A stretch of DNA of 64,000 nt from Ectothiorhodospira marina (GCF_900109495.1 NZ_FOAA01000003.1:124001-188000); one strand, 5' to 3'. Shown: positions 43,790 to 55,098, counted from the first letter of the stretch. Notes: generated by a model from the sequence alone, not told the origin. Translations and numbers: made by a program.

Positions 43790-45790
43790 ATGGATACACT
43801 CAACCCGCAACAACGCGCCGCCGTCGAGTATGTGGACGGTCCCCTGCTGGTGCTGGCCGGTGCCGGCAGCGGCAAGACCCGCGTGATCACCCAGAAGATC
43901 GCCCACCTCATCCGGGACAAGGGCATGGCGCCGCGGCATATCGCCGCCATCACCTTCACCAACAAGGCCGCCCGGGAGATGAAGGAGCGGGCCGGCAAGC
44001 TGCTCTCCCGAGAGGAAAGCCGGGGGCTGACGGTCTCCACCTTCCACACCCTGGGGCTGGACTTCATCCGCCGCGAGATCCGGCAACTGGGCTACCGGCC
44101 TGGCTTCACCATCTTCGACGCCGCCGATGCCCTGTCCCTGCTCAAGCAACTGACCCATCGCGATGACGAAGGGGTGGAGGTGGAAGCCGCACGGCATCGG
44201 ATCAGCCGCTGGAAAAACGACCTGATCAGCGCCGACGCGGCCCTGTCCCACGCGGCCGACGAGGTGGAGGCCGGCCAGGCCCGCCTGTATGCCGCCTATC
44301 AGCGGGCCCTGAAGGCCTACAACGCCGTGGATTTCGATGACCTGATCATCCTGCCGGTGCGCCTGATGGAGGAAAACCCCGGGGTGCGCGAGCGCTGGCG
44401 TCATCGCCTGCGGCATCTGCTGGTGGATGAGTACCAGGACACCAATGCCTGCCAGTACCGCCTGGTGAAACTGCTGGTGGACGTGGAGGGGGGTCTCACG
44501 GCGGTGGGTGATGATGACCAGTCCATCTACGCCTGGCGCGGTGCCCGCCCGGAGAACCTGGTCACCCTGCAGGAGGACTTCCCGCGCCTGAAAATCATCA
44601 AGCTGGAGCAGAACTACCGCTCCACCAACGTGATCCTGCAGACCGCCAACCGGCTGATTGCCAACAACCCTCACGTGTTTGAAAAGCGTCTCTGGAGTGG
44701 CCTGGGCAAGGGGGAAGCGATTCGCATCCTGCCCTGCAAGGACGGTGAGCACGAGGCCACGCGGGTGGTGTCGGAAATCATGAAGCACCGTTTCAAGCAC
44801 CGCACCGACTACAAGGACTACGCCATCCTCTACCGGGGCAACCATCAGGCGCGGGTGTTCGAGAAGCTGTTGCGGGAAAACAGCCTCCCCTACAAGGTCA
44901 GTGGTGGGCAGTCCTTTTTCGAGCGAGCCGAGGTGAAGGATGTACTGGCCTATCTGCGCCTGCTATCCAACCCGGAGGATGACAGCGCCTTCCTGCGCAT
45001 CGTCAACGTCCCCCGCCGGGAGATCGGTGCGGGCACCCTGGAGAAGCTGGGAGCATACGCCTCGTCACGCCATGTGAGCCTGTTCACCGCCAGCCAGGAG
45101 ATGGGGCTGACAGAGGTCCTGTCGAGTCGTGCCGTGGGCCGCGTGCAAGGCTTTGCCGACTGGCTGCGGGAGCACAGCCTGAAGGCCGGGCAGGAGGACC
45201 CGGCCCAGGTGGCCCGAGCCCTGGTGGAGGACATGCGCTACGAGGACTGGCTGCTGGAACAGAGCGCCAACCCCAAGGCGGCCAGCCGGCGCATGGAGAA
45301 TGTGAACGAGGTGCTGGACTGGATGGGGCGTCTCTCCAGGGAAGGGGCCACCGGGGGCAAGAACATTGGCGAGATCGTGGCACATATGACGCTAATGGAT
45401 ATCCTGGACCGGGCTGGGGGCGAGGCCGAGGCGGACGGGGTACACCTGATGACCCTGCACGCAGCCAAGGGCCTGGAGTTCCCCTTCGTGTTCCTGGTGG
45501 GCATGGAAGAGGAATTGCTGCCCCACCGGGTGAGCCTGGAGGAAGATACGCTGGAGGAGGAACGCCGCCTGGCCTATGTGGGGATCACCCGAGCCCAGAA
45601 GGGCCTCACCCTCACCTATGCCTGCCGACGCACCCGTTACGGGGAGATCGTGGACTGTGAGCCCAGTCGCTTCCTGCAGGAATTGCCGGAAGAATTTCTG
45701 GAATGGCCGGATGCCAAGCCTCAGGACCCGGAGGAGGTCAAGCTGACCGGCAAGGCCCACCTGAGCAACCTGAAGAGTCTGCTGGGTTAA
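43790..45790 (+). CDS. rep: ATP-dependent DNA helicase Rep
   Basis: A 666-residue superfamily 1A 3'-5' helicase. Motif I GAGSGKTRV, motif Ia TFTNKAAREM, motif II VDEYQDTN, motif III DDDQSIYAWRGA, motif IV QNYRST, motif V LMTLHAAKGLEFPFVFLVG and motif VI VGITRAQ. Length and the N-terminal MDTLNPQQRAAVEYVDGPLLVLAG fit Rep rather than UvrD or PcrA; the C-terminus ends soon after motif VI. It clears proteins ahead of the replication fork. Confidence 0.95.
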   Translation: MDTLNPQQRAAVEYVDGPLLVLAGAGSGKTRVITQKIAHLIRDKGMAPRHIAAITFTNKAAREMKERAGKLLSREESRGLTVSTFHTLGLDFIRREIRQLGYRPGFTIFDAADALSLLKQLTHRDDEGVEVEAARHRISRWKNDLISADAALSHAADEVEAGQARLYAAYQRALKAYNAVDFDDLIILPVRLMEENPGVRERWRHRLRHLLVDEYQDTNACQYRLVKLLVDVEGGLTAVGDDDQSIYAWRGARPENLVTLQEDFPRLKIIKLEQNYRSTNVILQTANRLIANNPHVFEKRLWSGLGKGEAIRILPCKDGEHEATRVVSEIMKHRFKHRTDYKDYAILYRGNHQARVFEKLLRENSLPYKVSGGQSFFERAEVKDVLAYLRLLSNPEDDSAFLRIVNVPRREIGAGTLEKLGAYASSRHVSLFTASQEMGLTEVLSSRAVGRVQGFADWLREHSLKAGQEDPAQVARALVEDMRYEDWLLEQSANPKAASRRMENVNEVLDWMGRLSREGATGGKNIGEIVAHMTLMDILDRAGGEAEADGVHLMTLHAAKGLEFPFVFLVGMEEELLPHRVSLEEDTLEEERRLAYVGITRAQKGLTLTYACRRTRYGEIVDCEPSRFLQELPEEFLEWPDAKPQDPEEVKLTGKAHLSNLKSLLG

Positions 45791-45844
45791 CTCTCATGCA
45801 TCAAGGTGGTGAGCCACCCCCGACGATGAAAGATACGCTTCAAG

Positions 45845-45955
45845 CCCCTCTCCCCTGCGGGGAGAGGGGATGGGGTGAGGGGCGAGGGCTGGCACAGTGC
45901 ATGCTTCACCCCCCCCTCATCCCCGGCCCTTCTCCCCCCCGAGGGGGAGAAGGGA
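45845..45955. repeat. Family-1 repeat pair after rep
   Basis: Within the 359-bp gap 45791-46149: CCCCTCTCCCCTGCGGGGAG with TGGGGTGAGGGG, then the reverse-complement end CCCCTCATCCCCGGCCCTTC and a hairpin (45911-45955). A further CCCCTCTCC...GGAAAGGGG hairpin is at 46019-46045. The remainder of the gap shows a TAGAAT-like -10 just before the antiporter gene but no clear -35. Confidence 0.75.
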
Positions 45956-46149
45956 GTGTTTGTAGCCGAACCTTGGTTCTTTCACGTTAACGTGACAGAA
46001 CCACAGTTCAACTACAGACACCCCTCTCCCCAAAAGGGAAAGGGGCCTGGAGCGTGTCTTTCATCATCGGGGTGACTCACCACCGTGATACATGAGCGCC
46101 AGACCTTATCAGGTTAGGTAATGAAACATCCGACTGATAGAATTTGACG

Positions 46150-47901
46150 ATGGATCTCACCAATCAGATCATTCTCATGGGCAGCCTGGTGCTGCTCGCC
46201 AGCGTGCTGGCCGGCGTGATCACGCGGCGGCTGGGCGTGCCCCTGCTGCTGGTGTTCCTGCTCATCGGCATGCTGATGGGGGAGGAAGGCCCCGGGGGCA
46301 TCGAGTTCAAGGATGTGCAGATCGCGCATCTGTTCGGCAGCCTGGCCCTGGCCATCATCCTCTTCGATGGAGGCATGCGCACGCCCATCTCCAGCTTCCG
46401 GGTGGGGCTCAAGCCGGCCCTGGGGCTGGCCACCATCGGCGTGATGATCACCGCCGGCCTCACCGGGGCCTTCGCGGCCTGGTGGCTGGAAGTGAACTGG
46501 ATGGTGGGCCTGCTGCTGGGGGCCATTGTCGGCTCCACCGACGCGGCCGCAGTGTTCTCCCTGCTCCACTCTCGGGGGCTGGAGCTCAAGCAGCGCGTCG
46601 GCGCCACACTGGAGATCGAATCCGGCAGCAACGATCCCATGGCCATCTTTCTGACCATCGCCTTCATTGAACTCATCGTGGGCGGTCACAGCAACATGGG
46701 CCTGACGGTGCTCTGGGAGTTTATCCGCCAGATCGGGCTGGGGGCCGTGGTGGGACTGGCCGGCGGACTGGGCCTGACCTGGCTCATCAACCGCCTGGAT
46801 ATCCCCCAGGGCCTGTATCCGCTGGCTGCCATGGCCGGGGGGCTGAGCATCTTTGGTGTGGCCGCGATCATGGATGGCAGTGGCTTTCTGGCCATCTACC
46901 TGGCCGGCCTGCTGCTGGGCAACCGACCACTACAGGCCTCCCAGTACATCAACCGTTTTCATGACGGCATCGCCCAGCTCGCTCAGATCGGCATGTTCCT
47001 GATGCTGGGGGTACTGGTCACGCCATCCGAGTTGGTGCCGGTGGCCGTGGATGCCCTGCTCATCGCCGCCGTGCTGATCCTGGTGGCCCGTCCCATCGCC
47101 GTCTGGCTGTGCCTGCTGCCATTCCGCTTCCCCTGGCGCGAACAGGTCTTCGTGGGCTGGGTGGGGTTGCGAGGTGCCGTACCCATCATCCTGGCCCTGT
47201 TTCCCTTCCTGGCCGGGATCGACGAAGCGGAGATGCTGTTCAACATCGTCTTCTTCGTGGTGCTGATCTCGCTGCTGGTTCAGGGCTGGACCGTGTCCTC
47301 CTTCGCACGCCTGTTCAAGCTGGAAGTGCCTCCCACCAGCCATCTGGTGCAGCGGGTGGAACTGGATATCCCCGGGCAGCAGGAACTGGAATTGGTGGGG
47401 TATCGGCTGGTGGAAACCACCCCGGTGGTGCGCGAGAAGTGGACCAGTTTCACCCTGCCCCGCAGCGTGCGTGTCGTGGCTCACCTGCGCGACAAGGTAT
47501 TGCTGGATGCCCTGAACATGCTGGATCTGCGCGCGGGGGACTACCTCTATCTCATGGCCGCCCCCCAGGATCTGAAGGCCCTGGACCGTCTGTTCGTGGC
47601 CAGCGAGGCCCCCGAACGCCTGTCGGAGCGCCAGTTCTTCGGGGAGTTCGTACTCAATGGGGTGGCGATACTGGATGACCTGTCCCTGGCCTACGGGATC
47701 ACCGTGCCCGAGGAGGCACGCGGACTCACCCTAGACGAGTTCCTGCGCCGTTCCCTGAACACCCAGCCGGTGGTGGGTGACCGATTGCAACTGACGGGTG
47801 TGGAACTGGTCGTGCGGGAAGTCTCGGGCAACCGCATCATCAAGGTCGGTCTCAAGCTCAGCAAGTCGCACACAAAAAAAGGGGCCCGAACGGGCCCCTA
47901 A
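46150..47901 (+). CDS. cvrA: CvrA/NhaP2-type K+(Na+)/H+ antiporter
   Basis: A 583-residue CPA1 antiporter. About 12 TMs occupy residues 1-390, with the ion-site sequences ILFDGGMRTP and ESGSNDPMAIFLTIAF and a terminal GWVGLRGAVPIILALFPFL. A cytoplasmic C-terminus follows with a TrkA_C-like domain (LPRSVRVVAHLRDKVLLDALNMLDLRAGDYLYLMA) and a CorC-like end (FGEFVLNGVAILDDLSLAYGI), the order found in CvrA/NhaP2. Useful for volume and ion control in salt. ATG 46150 is chosen over TTG 46144. Its last codons (KKGARTGP) are written by the terminator of the opposite copA gene. Confidence 0.9.
   Translation: MDLTNQIILMGSLVLLASVLAGVITRRLGVPLLLVFLLIGMLMGEEGPGGIEFKDVQIAHLFGSLALAIILFDGGMRTPISSFRVGLKPALGLATIGVMITAGLTGAFAAWWLEVNWMVGLLLGAIVGSTDAAAVFSLLHSRGLELKQRVGATLEIESGSNDPMAIFLTIAFIELIVGGHSNMGLTVLWEFIRQIGLGAVVGLAGGLGLTWLINRLDIPQGLYPLAAMAGGLSIFGVAAIMDGSGFLAIYLAGLLLGNRPLQASQYINRFHDGIAQLAQIGMFLMLGVLVTPSELVPVAVDALLIAAVLILVARPIAVWLCLLPFRFPWREQVFVGWVGLRGAVPIILALFPFLAGIDEAEMLFNIVFFVVLISLLVQGWTVSSFARLFKLEVPPTSHLVQRVELDIPGQQELELVGYRLVETTPVVREKWTSFTLPRSVRVVAHLRDKVLLDALNMLDLRAGDYLYLMAAPQDLKALDRLFVASEAPERLSERQFFGEFVLNGVAILDDLSLAYGITVPEEARGLTLDEFLRRSLNTQPVVGDRLQLTGVELVVREVSGNRIIKVGLKLSKSHTKKGARTGP
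47874..47898 (-). terminator. copA rho-independent terminator inside the 3' end of the antiporter gene
   Basis: On the minus strand: GGGGCCC-gttc-GGGCCCC followed by seven T (47880-47874). The stem is 66 bases beyond the copA stop. On the plus strand the same bases encode the antiporter C-terminal KKGARTGP and its TAA (47899-47901). Confidence 0.85.
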
Positions 47902-47964
47902 GCATGCGAGAAGAGAAGAGAAAAGCGACACACGAATTAAATAATACTCGTTCTCATTTTCATG

Positions 47965-50469
47965 TCAAGCCGCCGATGACATTTTTTCTGGGTGGAACCG
48001 CTTGAGCCGCAGGGCATTGCTGAGCACCGACACCGAAGACAGGGACATGGCGGCGGCGGCAAATACCGGCGAGAGCAACAGTCCGAACGGGGGATACAGC
48101 ACCCCGGCGGCCACCGGCAGCAGGGTGACGTTGTAGGCGAAGGCCCAGAAAAGATTCTGCTTGATGTTGCGCAGTGTGGCCCGGGACAAGGCGATGGCAT
48201 TGACCACGTTGCCCAGATCATCCGACATGAGCACCACATCCGCCGACTCCATGGCCACATCCGTGCCAGAGCCGATGGCGATGCCCACATCCGCCCCTGC
48301 CAGGGCCGGGGCGTCGTTGATGCCATCCCCCACAAAGGCCACCCGGGTACTGCCGTCGCCCCGCAGACGAGCCACCTCATCGGCCTTGCCCTCGGGCAGC
48401 ACCTCCGCCAACACCTGGTCAATCCCCAGATCCCGGGCCACCGCCTCGGCGGTGCGGCGGTTGTCGCCGGTGATCATCACCACCTTCAGGCCCAGATCGT
48501 GCAAACGCTGCACCGTTTGCCGGGCGGATGCCTTGGGCGGATCGGCCACGCCCAGCAGGGCCGTCAACTGTCCGTCCACGGCCATCAGCAGTGGCGTGCG
48601 ACCCTGTTCCGCCAGGGACTCGGCGGCCTCACGGGCCGACTCGGCATCCACCCCGGATTCGTCCAGATAACGCCAGGAGCCGATGCGCACCGCACAACCC
48701 TCCACCGTGCCACTCACCCCCTTACCGGGGAGTGCCTCAAAACCCTGCACCTCCAGCGCCCCTGCATTCGCATCGGGTGCCTGGGCGGCCCGCACAATGG
48801 CCTGGGCCACCGGATGCTCGGAGCGGGACTCCAGGGCCCCGGCCAGGGCCAACACCCGATCCCGGGACAACGCCCCCTGGACAACCACATCGGTGAGTTC
48901 CGGGCGCCCCTGGGTGAGGGTGCCGGTCTTGTCCATAGCCACCACATCCACGTCCCTGAGGGCCTGCAGGGCATCCCCCCCGCGAAACAGCACCCCCATC
49001 TCCGCACCCTTGCCGGTGCCCACCATGATGGAGGTGGGCGTGGCCAACCCCATGGCGCAGGGGCAGGCAATGATCAGCACGGCCACGGCATTGACCAGGG
49101 CCAGGGTGAGTGCCGGGGCGGGTCCGAAGATCATCCATACCGCGAAAGTCAGCAAGGCCACGCCGATGACCACGGGCACAAAATAGCGGGTGACCTGATC
49201 CACCAGATTCTGGATCGGCAATCGTGACGCCTGAGCCGACTCCACCATCCGGATGATCTGCGCCAGCACGGTGTCGGCACCCACTCGCGTGGCCTGAACG
49301 GTCAGGGCTCCCTGTCCGTTGATGGTGCCCCCGACCACCTGCCCCCCTGCCTGTTTGTCCACCGGAATGGGCTCACCGGTGATCATGGACTCATCCACCC
49401 AGGACTGCCCTTCCACCACCTCACCATCCACTGGTATGCGCTCTCCCGGCCGAACCTGGATTCGTTCGTCCACCTGCACCTGATCCACGTCCACGTCCTG
49501 CCAGGCCCCATCTCGCCACACCCGGGCGCCGCGGGGCTTGAGCCCCATGAGTTTGCGGATGGCCTCGGAGGTGGCGCCCTTGGCCCGGGCCTCCAGGAAA
49601 CGGCCTACCAGTACCAGGGTGATGATGACCATGGAGGCCTCGTAATACACGTGGACCGACTCTGCCGGTAGCACCCCGGGCAGGAAGGTGGCCACCACCG
49701 AATACCCATAGGCTGCCGAGGTGCCCAGCATCACCAGGGAGTTCATGTCCGGGACGCCACGCAACAAGGCTGGCCACCCCTTGCGATAAAAACGCAGCCC
49801 AGGGCCGAACTGCGCGACGGTGGCCAGCACGAAAAACAGCAGATACACCGTCTGGGTGCCCAGGGCACCGTGCAAGGCATCGCCAAAGGCAGGAATGAAA
49901 TGCCCCCCCATATCCAGCACCACCACAGGCAATGCCAGGGTGGCGGCCAGGATCACGGCGCGGCGCAAGCCGGTGAGCTCGGCCGCGCGCTTGGCGCGTT
50001 CGCGATCCTCTCGGTCGGGACCGGCTTCCAGGGGTTGACTGGGGTAACCTGCCTCGGTCACGTGGCCGGCCAGTTCCGAGGCGGTCACCGAGCCCGTCAG
50101 CACCGTCACCCGGGCCTGAGCATTGGCCAGGTTCACCGCGGCCTCCACCACACCCGGTGACTGATCCAGCACCTGCTGCACGCGACTGGCGCAGGAACCA
50201 CAGTTCATGCCCTGCACATCCAGCACCAGCGTGTCGGTTTCCACCTGATAGCCGGCGTCCTTCACCGCCTGGCGCAGGGCGTCGGGGTTGGGCAGGTCAT
50301 TGTCGCTTTCGAGGGTGGCCTTTTCAGTAGCCAGGTTGACGCTGACCCGATCCACGCCAGGCACTGCGCGCAGGGCATCTTCCACGCGACCCACGCAGGA
50401 TGCGCAGCCCATACCGCCGACGGAGAGTGTCAGCTGGGAGGTATTCGAAGAGGAGGACGAATGGGACAT
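47965..50469 (-). CDS. copA: Copper-exporting P1B-type ATPase
   Basis: An 834-residue Cu+ ATPase. It has two N-terminal heavy-metal domains (GMGCASC and GMNCGSC), eight TMs, actuator TGEPIP, the ion-pathway CPC in [13 protein letters not shown], phosphorylation site [16 protein letters not shown] and [10 protein letters not shown]. The C-terminal NALRLKRF and [11 protein letters not shown] follow the CopA pattern. Start ATG 50469 (MSHSSSSSN); an in-frame start at 50496 exists. It is convergent with the antiporter gene. A perfect inverted repeat lies just upstream. No CueR gene is in the window. Confidence 0.95.
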   Translation of the reverse strand: MSHSSSSSNTSQLTLSVGGMGCASCVGRVEDALRAVPGVDRVSVNLATEKATLESDNDLPNPDALRQAVKDAGYQVETDTLVLDVQGMNCGSCASRVQQVLDQSPGVVEAAVNLANAQARVTVLTGSVTASELAGHVTEAGYPSQPLEAGPDREDRERAKRAAELTGLRRAVILAATLALPVVVLDMGGHFIPAFGDALHGALGTQTVYLLFFVLATVAQFGPGLRFYRKGWPALLRGVPDMNSLVMLGTSAAYGYSVVATFLPGVLPAESVHVYYEASMVIITLVLVGRFLEARAKGATSEAIRKLMGLKPRGARVWRDGAWQDVDVDQVQVDERIQVRPGERIPVDGEVVEGQSWVDESMITGEPIPVDKQAGGQVVGGTINGQGALTVQATRVGADTVLAQIIRMVESAQASRLPIQNLVDQVTRYFVPVVIGVALLTFAVWMIFGPAPALTLALVNAVAVLIIACPCAMGLATPTSIMVGTGKGAEMGVLFRGGDALQALRDVDVVAMDKTGTLTQGRPELTDVVVQGALSRDRVLALAGALESRSEHPVAQAIVRAAQAPDANAGALEVQGFEALPGKGVSGTVEGCAVRIGSWRYLDESGVDAESAREAAESLAEQGRTPLLMAVDGQLTALLGVADPPKASARQTVQRLHDLGLKVVMITGDNRRTAEAVARDLGIDQVLAEVLPEGKADEVARLRGDGSTRVAFVGDGINDAPALAGADVGIAIGSGTDVAMESADVVLMSDDLGNVVNAIALSRATLRNIKQNLFWAFAYNVTLLPVAAGVLYPPFGLLLSPVFAAAAMSLSSVSVLSNALRLKRFHPEKMSSAA

Positions 50470-50483
50470 GGGCCGACCGATGA

Positions 50484-50500
50484 CTGAGTGGAGCACTCAG
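50484..50500. promoter_or_regulatory. Inverted repeat upstream of copA
   Basis: CTGAGTG-gag-CACTCAG, perfect 7-bp arms, 15 bases upstream of the copA ATG. The position suits an operator for a copper regulator or a translation-region hairpin. It does not match the textbook CueR box, so the binding factor is unknown. Confidence 0.4.
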
Positions 50501-50529
50501 GTTATGACGGATCGGCAGCTGGGGTAAAT

Positions 50530-50610
50530 CCCCCTCATCCCCAGCCCTCCCCTGAGGGGAGGGCTGTATGGCCTCTCTCCCGCTGGCGGCAGAGAGGCTG
50601 GGGTGAGGGC
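50530..50610. repeat. Family-1 repeat between copA and the OmpA-family gene
   Basis: CCCCTCATCCCCAGCCCTCC with GGAGGGCTG, then a CCTCTCTCCCGCTGGCGGCA hairpin and GGCTGGGGTGAGGGC at the far end. Same bounding ends as the other family-1 copies. It covers most of the gap at the 3' end of the OmpA-family gene. Confidence 0.7.
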
Positions 50611-50619
50611 CGACGGAGT

Positions 50620-51249
50620 TTAGTTCACCCGCTCGGTCTTCTCGATGCGGATCTCGACACGACGGTTGGCCATGCGGCCTTCTGCCGTGTCGTTATAGGC
50701 CTGCGGACGATCCGGCCCATAGCCCACGGTCTGCATTTTATCAGCCGGCACACCCTGGTCGACCAGGTAGTCCTTGACGGCATCAGCACGATCCTGGGAC
50801 AGACGCTCATTCAGGGAACGGGGGCCGGTGCTGTCGGTATGGCCGGAGATCATCACCCGCTCCAGCTCCGAACCCGCATCCATGATGCGACGGGCCACGG
50901 CGTCCAGCTCGGCGGTGGCAGCGGGGCTCAGTGCGTGCTTGCCGGTGGCGAACAGCACTTCGGAGCCCAGGGTGATGGTTTCATAACGCGGCTCCGGTTC
51001 CGGCTCGGGGGCCGGTGCAGGTTTCGGCTCGGCACGCGGTGCCGGCTCAGGAGCCTCGTAGCCGGGGCAACCCTCGATGGCCAGATCCTTTTCCCAGCGT
51101 GGCGTCTGCACGCAACCACCGGAGCCGTCGCGCACCACGGTGCCCCGCGGATCCACGGTGTAACCGGTGGAGGCCGACACGGTTGAAATGCCCGTGAGCA
51201 TCAGCACGGTGGCCAGCCCAACGCCACAGGTCAAAGTCATTTTTTGCAT
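50620..51249 (-). CDS. OmpA-family peptidoglycan-binding outer-membrane protein
   Basis: A 209-residue protein: signal peptide (about 26 residues, ending ASA-like VSAS), a short Cys-containing segment (GGCVQTPRWEKDLAIEGC), a Pro/Glu/Lys-rich linker of about 20 residues, and a C-terminal OmpA domain (ETITLGSEVLFATGKHALSP; GHTDSTGPRSLNERLSQDRADAVKDYLVDQGV; MANRRVEIRIE) that binds diaminopimelate. No beta-barrel is present, so it is an Lpp/Pal-like anchoring protein or accessory. AAGGAG precedes the ATG. Confidence 0.9.
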   Translation of the reverse strand: MQKMTLTCGVGLATVLMLTGISTVSASTGYTVDPRGTVVRDGSGGCVQTPRWEKDLAIEGCPGYEAPEPAPRAEPKPAPAPEPEPEPRYETITLGSEVLFATGKHALSPAATAELDAVARRIMDAGSELERVMISGHTDSTGPRSLNERLSQDRADAVKDYLVDQGVPADKMQTVGYGPDRPQAYNDTAEGRMANRRVEIRIEKTERVN

Positions 51250-51336
51250 ATTCTTTTCTCCTTCTTTCGTTTCGCGTCTATTACACGATACAAGATATCA
51301 GGCCCGGATGCGTAGTGGCCCGGGTCACACAACAAC

Positions 51337-51361
51337 AAAGCCCCGCACAAGGCGGGGCTTT
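51337..51361. terminator. Bidirectional terminator between groEL and the OmpA-family gene
   Basis: AAAGCCCCGC and GCGGGGCTTT flank a five-base loop, 44 bases after the groEL stop; T-rich bases follow on the minus strand (GTTGTTG). It separates groESL from the OmpA-family gene, which starts about 90 bp further along the minus strand. Confidence 0.75.
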
Positions 51362-51404
51362 GCAGACTGCCAAGGGCAGATTCACGCTTTGATGACGCGG
51401 GCGA

Positions 51405-53105
<1,701 letters not shown>

Positions 53106-53396
53106 TCAGCCTTCCACCACGGCCATCACGTCTTCCTCGCGCATGACGAGGAGATCCTGACCGTCCACCTTGACCTCGGTGCCGGAGTACTTGCCGAAGA
53201 TGACCTTGTCACCCACCTTCAGATCCAGGGCACGGACGTCGCCGTTCTCGAGGATCTTGCCATGGCCAACAGCCACCACTTCGCCGCGGATCGGCTTCTC
53301 GGCAGCACTGTCGGGGATCACGATCCCACCGGGGCTGGTGCGCTCTTCTTCCATGCGCTTGATGATCACCCGGTCGTGCAACGGACGGATATTCAT
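53106..53396 (-). CDS. groS: Co-chaperonin GroES (Hsp10)
   Basis: A 96-residue GroES with [18 protein letters not shown], the mobile loop [16 protein letters not shown] and [19 protein letters not shown]. Start ATG 53396 is preceded by GAGGAG; the longer frame starting at 53498 would cross the CIRCE element and promoter, so it is rejected. First gene of groESL. Confidence 0.98.
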   Translation of the reverse strand: MNIRPLHDRVIIKRMEEERTSPGGIVIPDSAAEKPIRGEVVAVGHGKILENGDVRALDLKVGDKVIFGKYSGTEVKVDGQDLLVMREEDVMAVVEG

Positions 53397-53457
53397 GGGC
53401 CTTAACTCCTCAAATAAATCGATTGGACGGGTTTTTCGTGTCTGTCCCGGGGGCTTG

Positions 53458-53511
53458 TTAGCACTCCCCCTCGGTGAGTGCCAATGATAGTAACGCACTT
53501 CGGGATGTCAA
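53458..53511 (-). promoter_or_regulatory. groESL promoter with CIRCE operator
   Basis: CIRCE at 53458-53484: TTAGCACTC-N9-GAGTGCCAA, one mismatch to the perfect inverted repeat. On the minus strand TTGACA (53511-53506) and TATCAT (53489-53484) are 16 bases apart and the operator covers the -10 edge and the expected start. This predicts repression by HrcA; hrcA itself is not in the window. Confidence 0.9.
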
Positions 53512-53534
53512 GGGGGGAACAATCGACAAAATCT

Positions 53535-53566
53535 CAAAGGGGACGGATTTCAATCCGTCCCCTTTG
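53535..53566. repeat. Family-5 palindrome (AAAGGGGACGG type)
   Basis: A 15-bp inverted repeat, CAAAGGGGACGGATT with its perfect complement and a 2-base centre, in the groES-fxsA divergent gap. It resembles the AAAAGGGGACAGACCCC arms of the hairpin at 56480-56566. Confidence 0.75.
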
Positions 53567-53647
53567 ACCGGAAGCCCAGGGGTCGCGGTTTACGCGCCCA
53601 TCGTGGCGCTGTTATAAACAACCCAAATCCAACGGAAACCCCTCGCC

Positions 53648-54190
53648 ATGCCTGTCTTTCCGATCCTTCTCATCCTCTTTTTCACCGTCCCGCTGGTGGA
53701 AATCTACGTCCTGATTCAGGTGGGCGGGATCATCGGCGTCTGGGCCACGGTGGGCTTGGTGGTGCTCACCGCAGTGGTCGGCGCCGCCCTGCTGCGCCGC
53801 CAGGGCCTGGCCACGCTCACGCGGGTGCAGCAAAGCATGGATCGCGGACAACTGCCGGCCACCGAACTGGTGGAAGGCTTCTTCCTCATCGTCGGCGGCG
53901 CCCTGCTGCTCACCCCAGGGTTCGTCACTGACGTGGTGGGCTTTGCCTGCCTGCTCCCGGGCAGCCGCCGTGTGATGGCCAAGTACCTGATCAGTCGCGG
54001 CGTGTTCATGGCCCATACCCATGCCCGGAATGTGTACACCGAGTACCGGGGCCAGGGGCCGCACCCCGGGGCCGGGCCAGCTGGCGACCCGCGCCGCCCG
54101 GGGGGCGGGCAGACCATCGATGGGGAATGGGAGCGAGAGGAGGAGAACAGGCCGGAGGTGGAACCGCCGGAGAAGGATCGGGATCGGTAA
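53648..54190 (+). CDS. fxsA: FxsA-family membrane protein
   Basis: A 180-residue inner-membrane protein of the FxsA family, named for relief of phage F exclusion in E. coli; normal role unknown. Three to four TMs in residues 1-105 (ILLILFFTVPLVEIYVLIQVGGIIG; VWATVGLVVLTAVVGAALL; GFFLIVGGALLLTPGFVTDVVGFACLLPG) match the family. The C-terminal 60 residues are a charged Gly/Pro-rich tail, longer than in the enteric protein. It is divergent from groES, which in other gammaproteobacteria is a recurrent neighbour. Confidence 0.9.
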   Translation: MPVFPILLILFFTVPLVEIYVLIQVGGIIGVWATVGLVVLTAVVGAALLRRQGLATLTRVQQSMDRGQLPATELVEGFFLIVGGALLLTPGFVTDVVGFACLLPGSRRVMAKYLISRGVFMAHTHARNVYTEYRGQGPHPGAGPAGDPRRPGGGQTIDGEWEREEENRPEVEPPEKDRDR

Positions 54191-54204
54191 GCCTCCACCC
54201 TCAC

Positions 54205-54386
54205 CCTCACCCCAACCCCTCTCCCGCCAGCGGGAGAGGGGCTTCAATCACCTTTCCCTGCGGGGCACAGGATCCATGCCTCTTCCTCCCCTGGTGGGCT
54301 TAGGGTCCAGGACTCTCTTCCCTTGGAGAGCATGGAAACCATGACTCCCTTCTCCCCTCGGGGGAGAAGGGCCGGGGATGAGGGGG
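54205..54386. repeat. Family-1 repeat, degenerate array
   Basis: In the 306-bp gap 54191-54496: left end CTCACCCCAACCCCTCTCCC with GCCAGCGGGAGAGGGG, three diverged CTTCCTCCC/GGAG units, and right end GAAGGGCCGGGGATGAGGGG. The last 100 bp before the thioredoxin-like gene is AT-rich and contains TTGACA near 54457 without a credible -10. Confidence 0.75.
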
Positions 54387-54496
54387 ATGCGGCGGGCACA
54401 AGTCCGACGACCGCCCACCCCAACAAAAACTTCTTTCCATATCTCCCGCGGATATATTAAATTGACATTCACGGATCGAACCGCAGGAGATATGCC

Positions 54497-55078
54497 ATGC
54501 GCACCCGCCACCCCAGAACGGACCGCCCCAGCCTGCCCCTGCTCATCAGCCTGCTGCTGAACCTGGCTCTCATCCTGCCCCTGGCAGGCCAGGTCGGGGC
54601 CGAGGAGCGCGACCCCTACGCGCACTTCTTCCGCACCACCTTCGGCGATTTCCAGGAGGAACTGGAACTGGCTCGGGATGAAGGCAAGAAGGGCATCCTC
54701 ATCTTCTTCGAGATGGATGCCTGCCCCTTCTGCCACCGCATGAAGGACAACGTGCTCAATCAGCGCCAGGTGCAGGAGTACTACAACGCCCACTTCGCCA
54801 ACTTTTCCGTGGACGTGGAAGGCGCCATTCAGATCACCGACTTCCAGGGTGAATCCACCACCGAACAGGCCTGGGCCTTTGAGGAACACGGCGTGCGGGC
54901 CACGCCGGTATTCCAGTTCTTCAACCTGGACGGCGAACCCATCGCCCGGCTGACCGGCCCCACCTCCAGTGTGGAGGAGTTCCTCTGGCTGGGTGAATAC
55001 GTGGAGGGTGGTCACTATGAGGACCAGCCTTTCAGCCGTTACCGGCGTGAGCGCCAGCAGGAGGCCCGGGGCGGCTGA
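54497..55078 (+). CDS. Periplasmic thioredoxin-like protein
   Basis: A 193-residue protein with a signal peptide (LPLLISLLLNLALILPLAGQVGA) and a thioredoxin-fold domain. Active-site CPFC lies in FFEMDACPFCHRMKDNVLN, with cis-Pro VRATPVFQFF. It resembles the thioredoxin_2/SoxW-like group. Periplasmic reductase or isomerase activity is inferred. ATG 54497 has GGAG about eight bases upstream. TolC begins 20 bp after the stop. Confidence 0.85.
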   Translation: MRTRHPRTDRPSLPLLISLLLNLALILPLAGQVGAEERDPYAHFFRTTFGDFQEELELARDEGKKGILIFFEMDACPFCHRMKDNVLNQRQVQEYYNAHFANFSVDVEGAIQITDFQGESTTEQAWAFEEHGVRATPVFQFFNLDGEPIARLTGPTSSVEEFLWLGEYVEGGHYEDQPFSRYRRERQQEARGG

Positions 55079-55098
55079 ACCGCGACCGGATCGGCCCC

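Noticed and set aside
43474..44166. 230-residue ORF crossing the 43.5 kb array into rep
   Set aside because: Array units of 33 and 35 bp change frame; the ORF runs over the real rep start in another frame.
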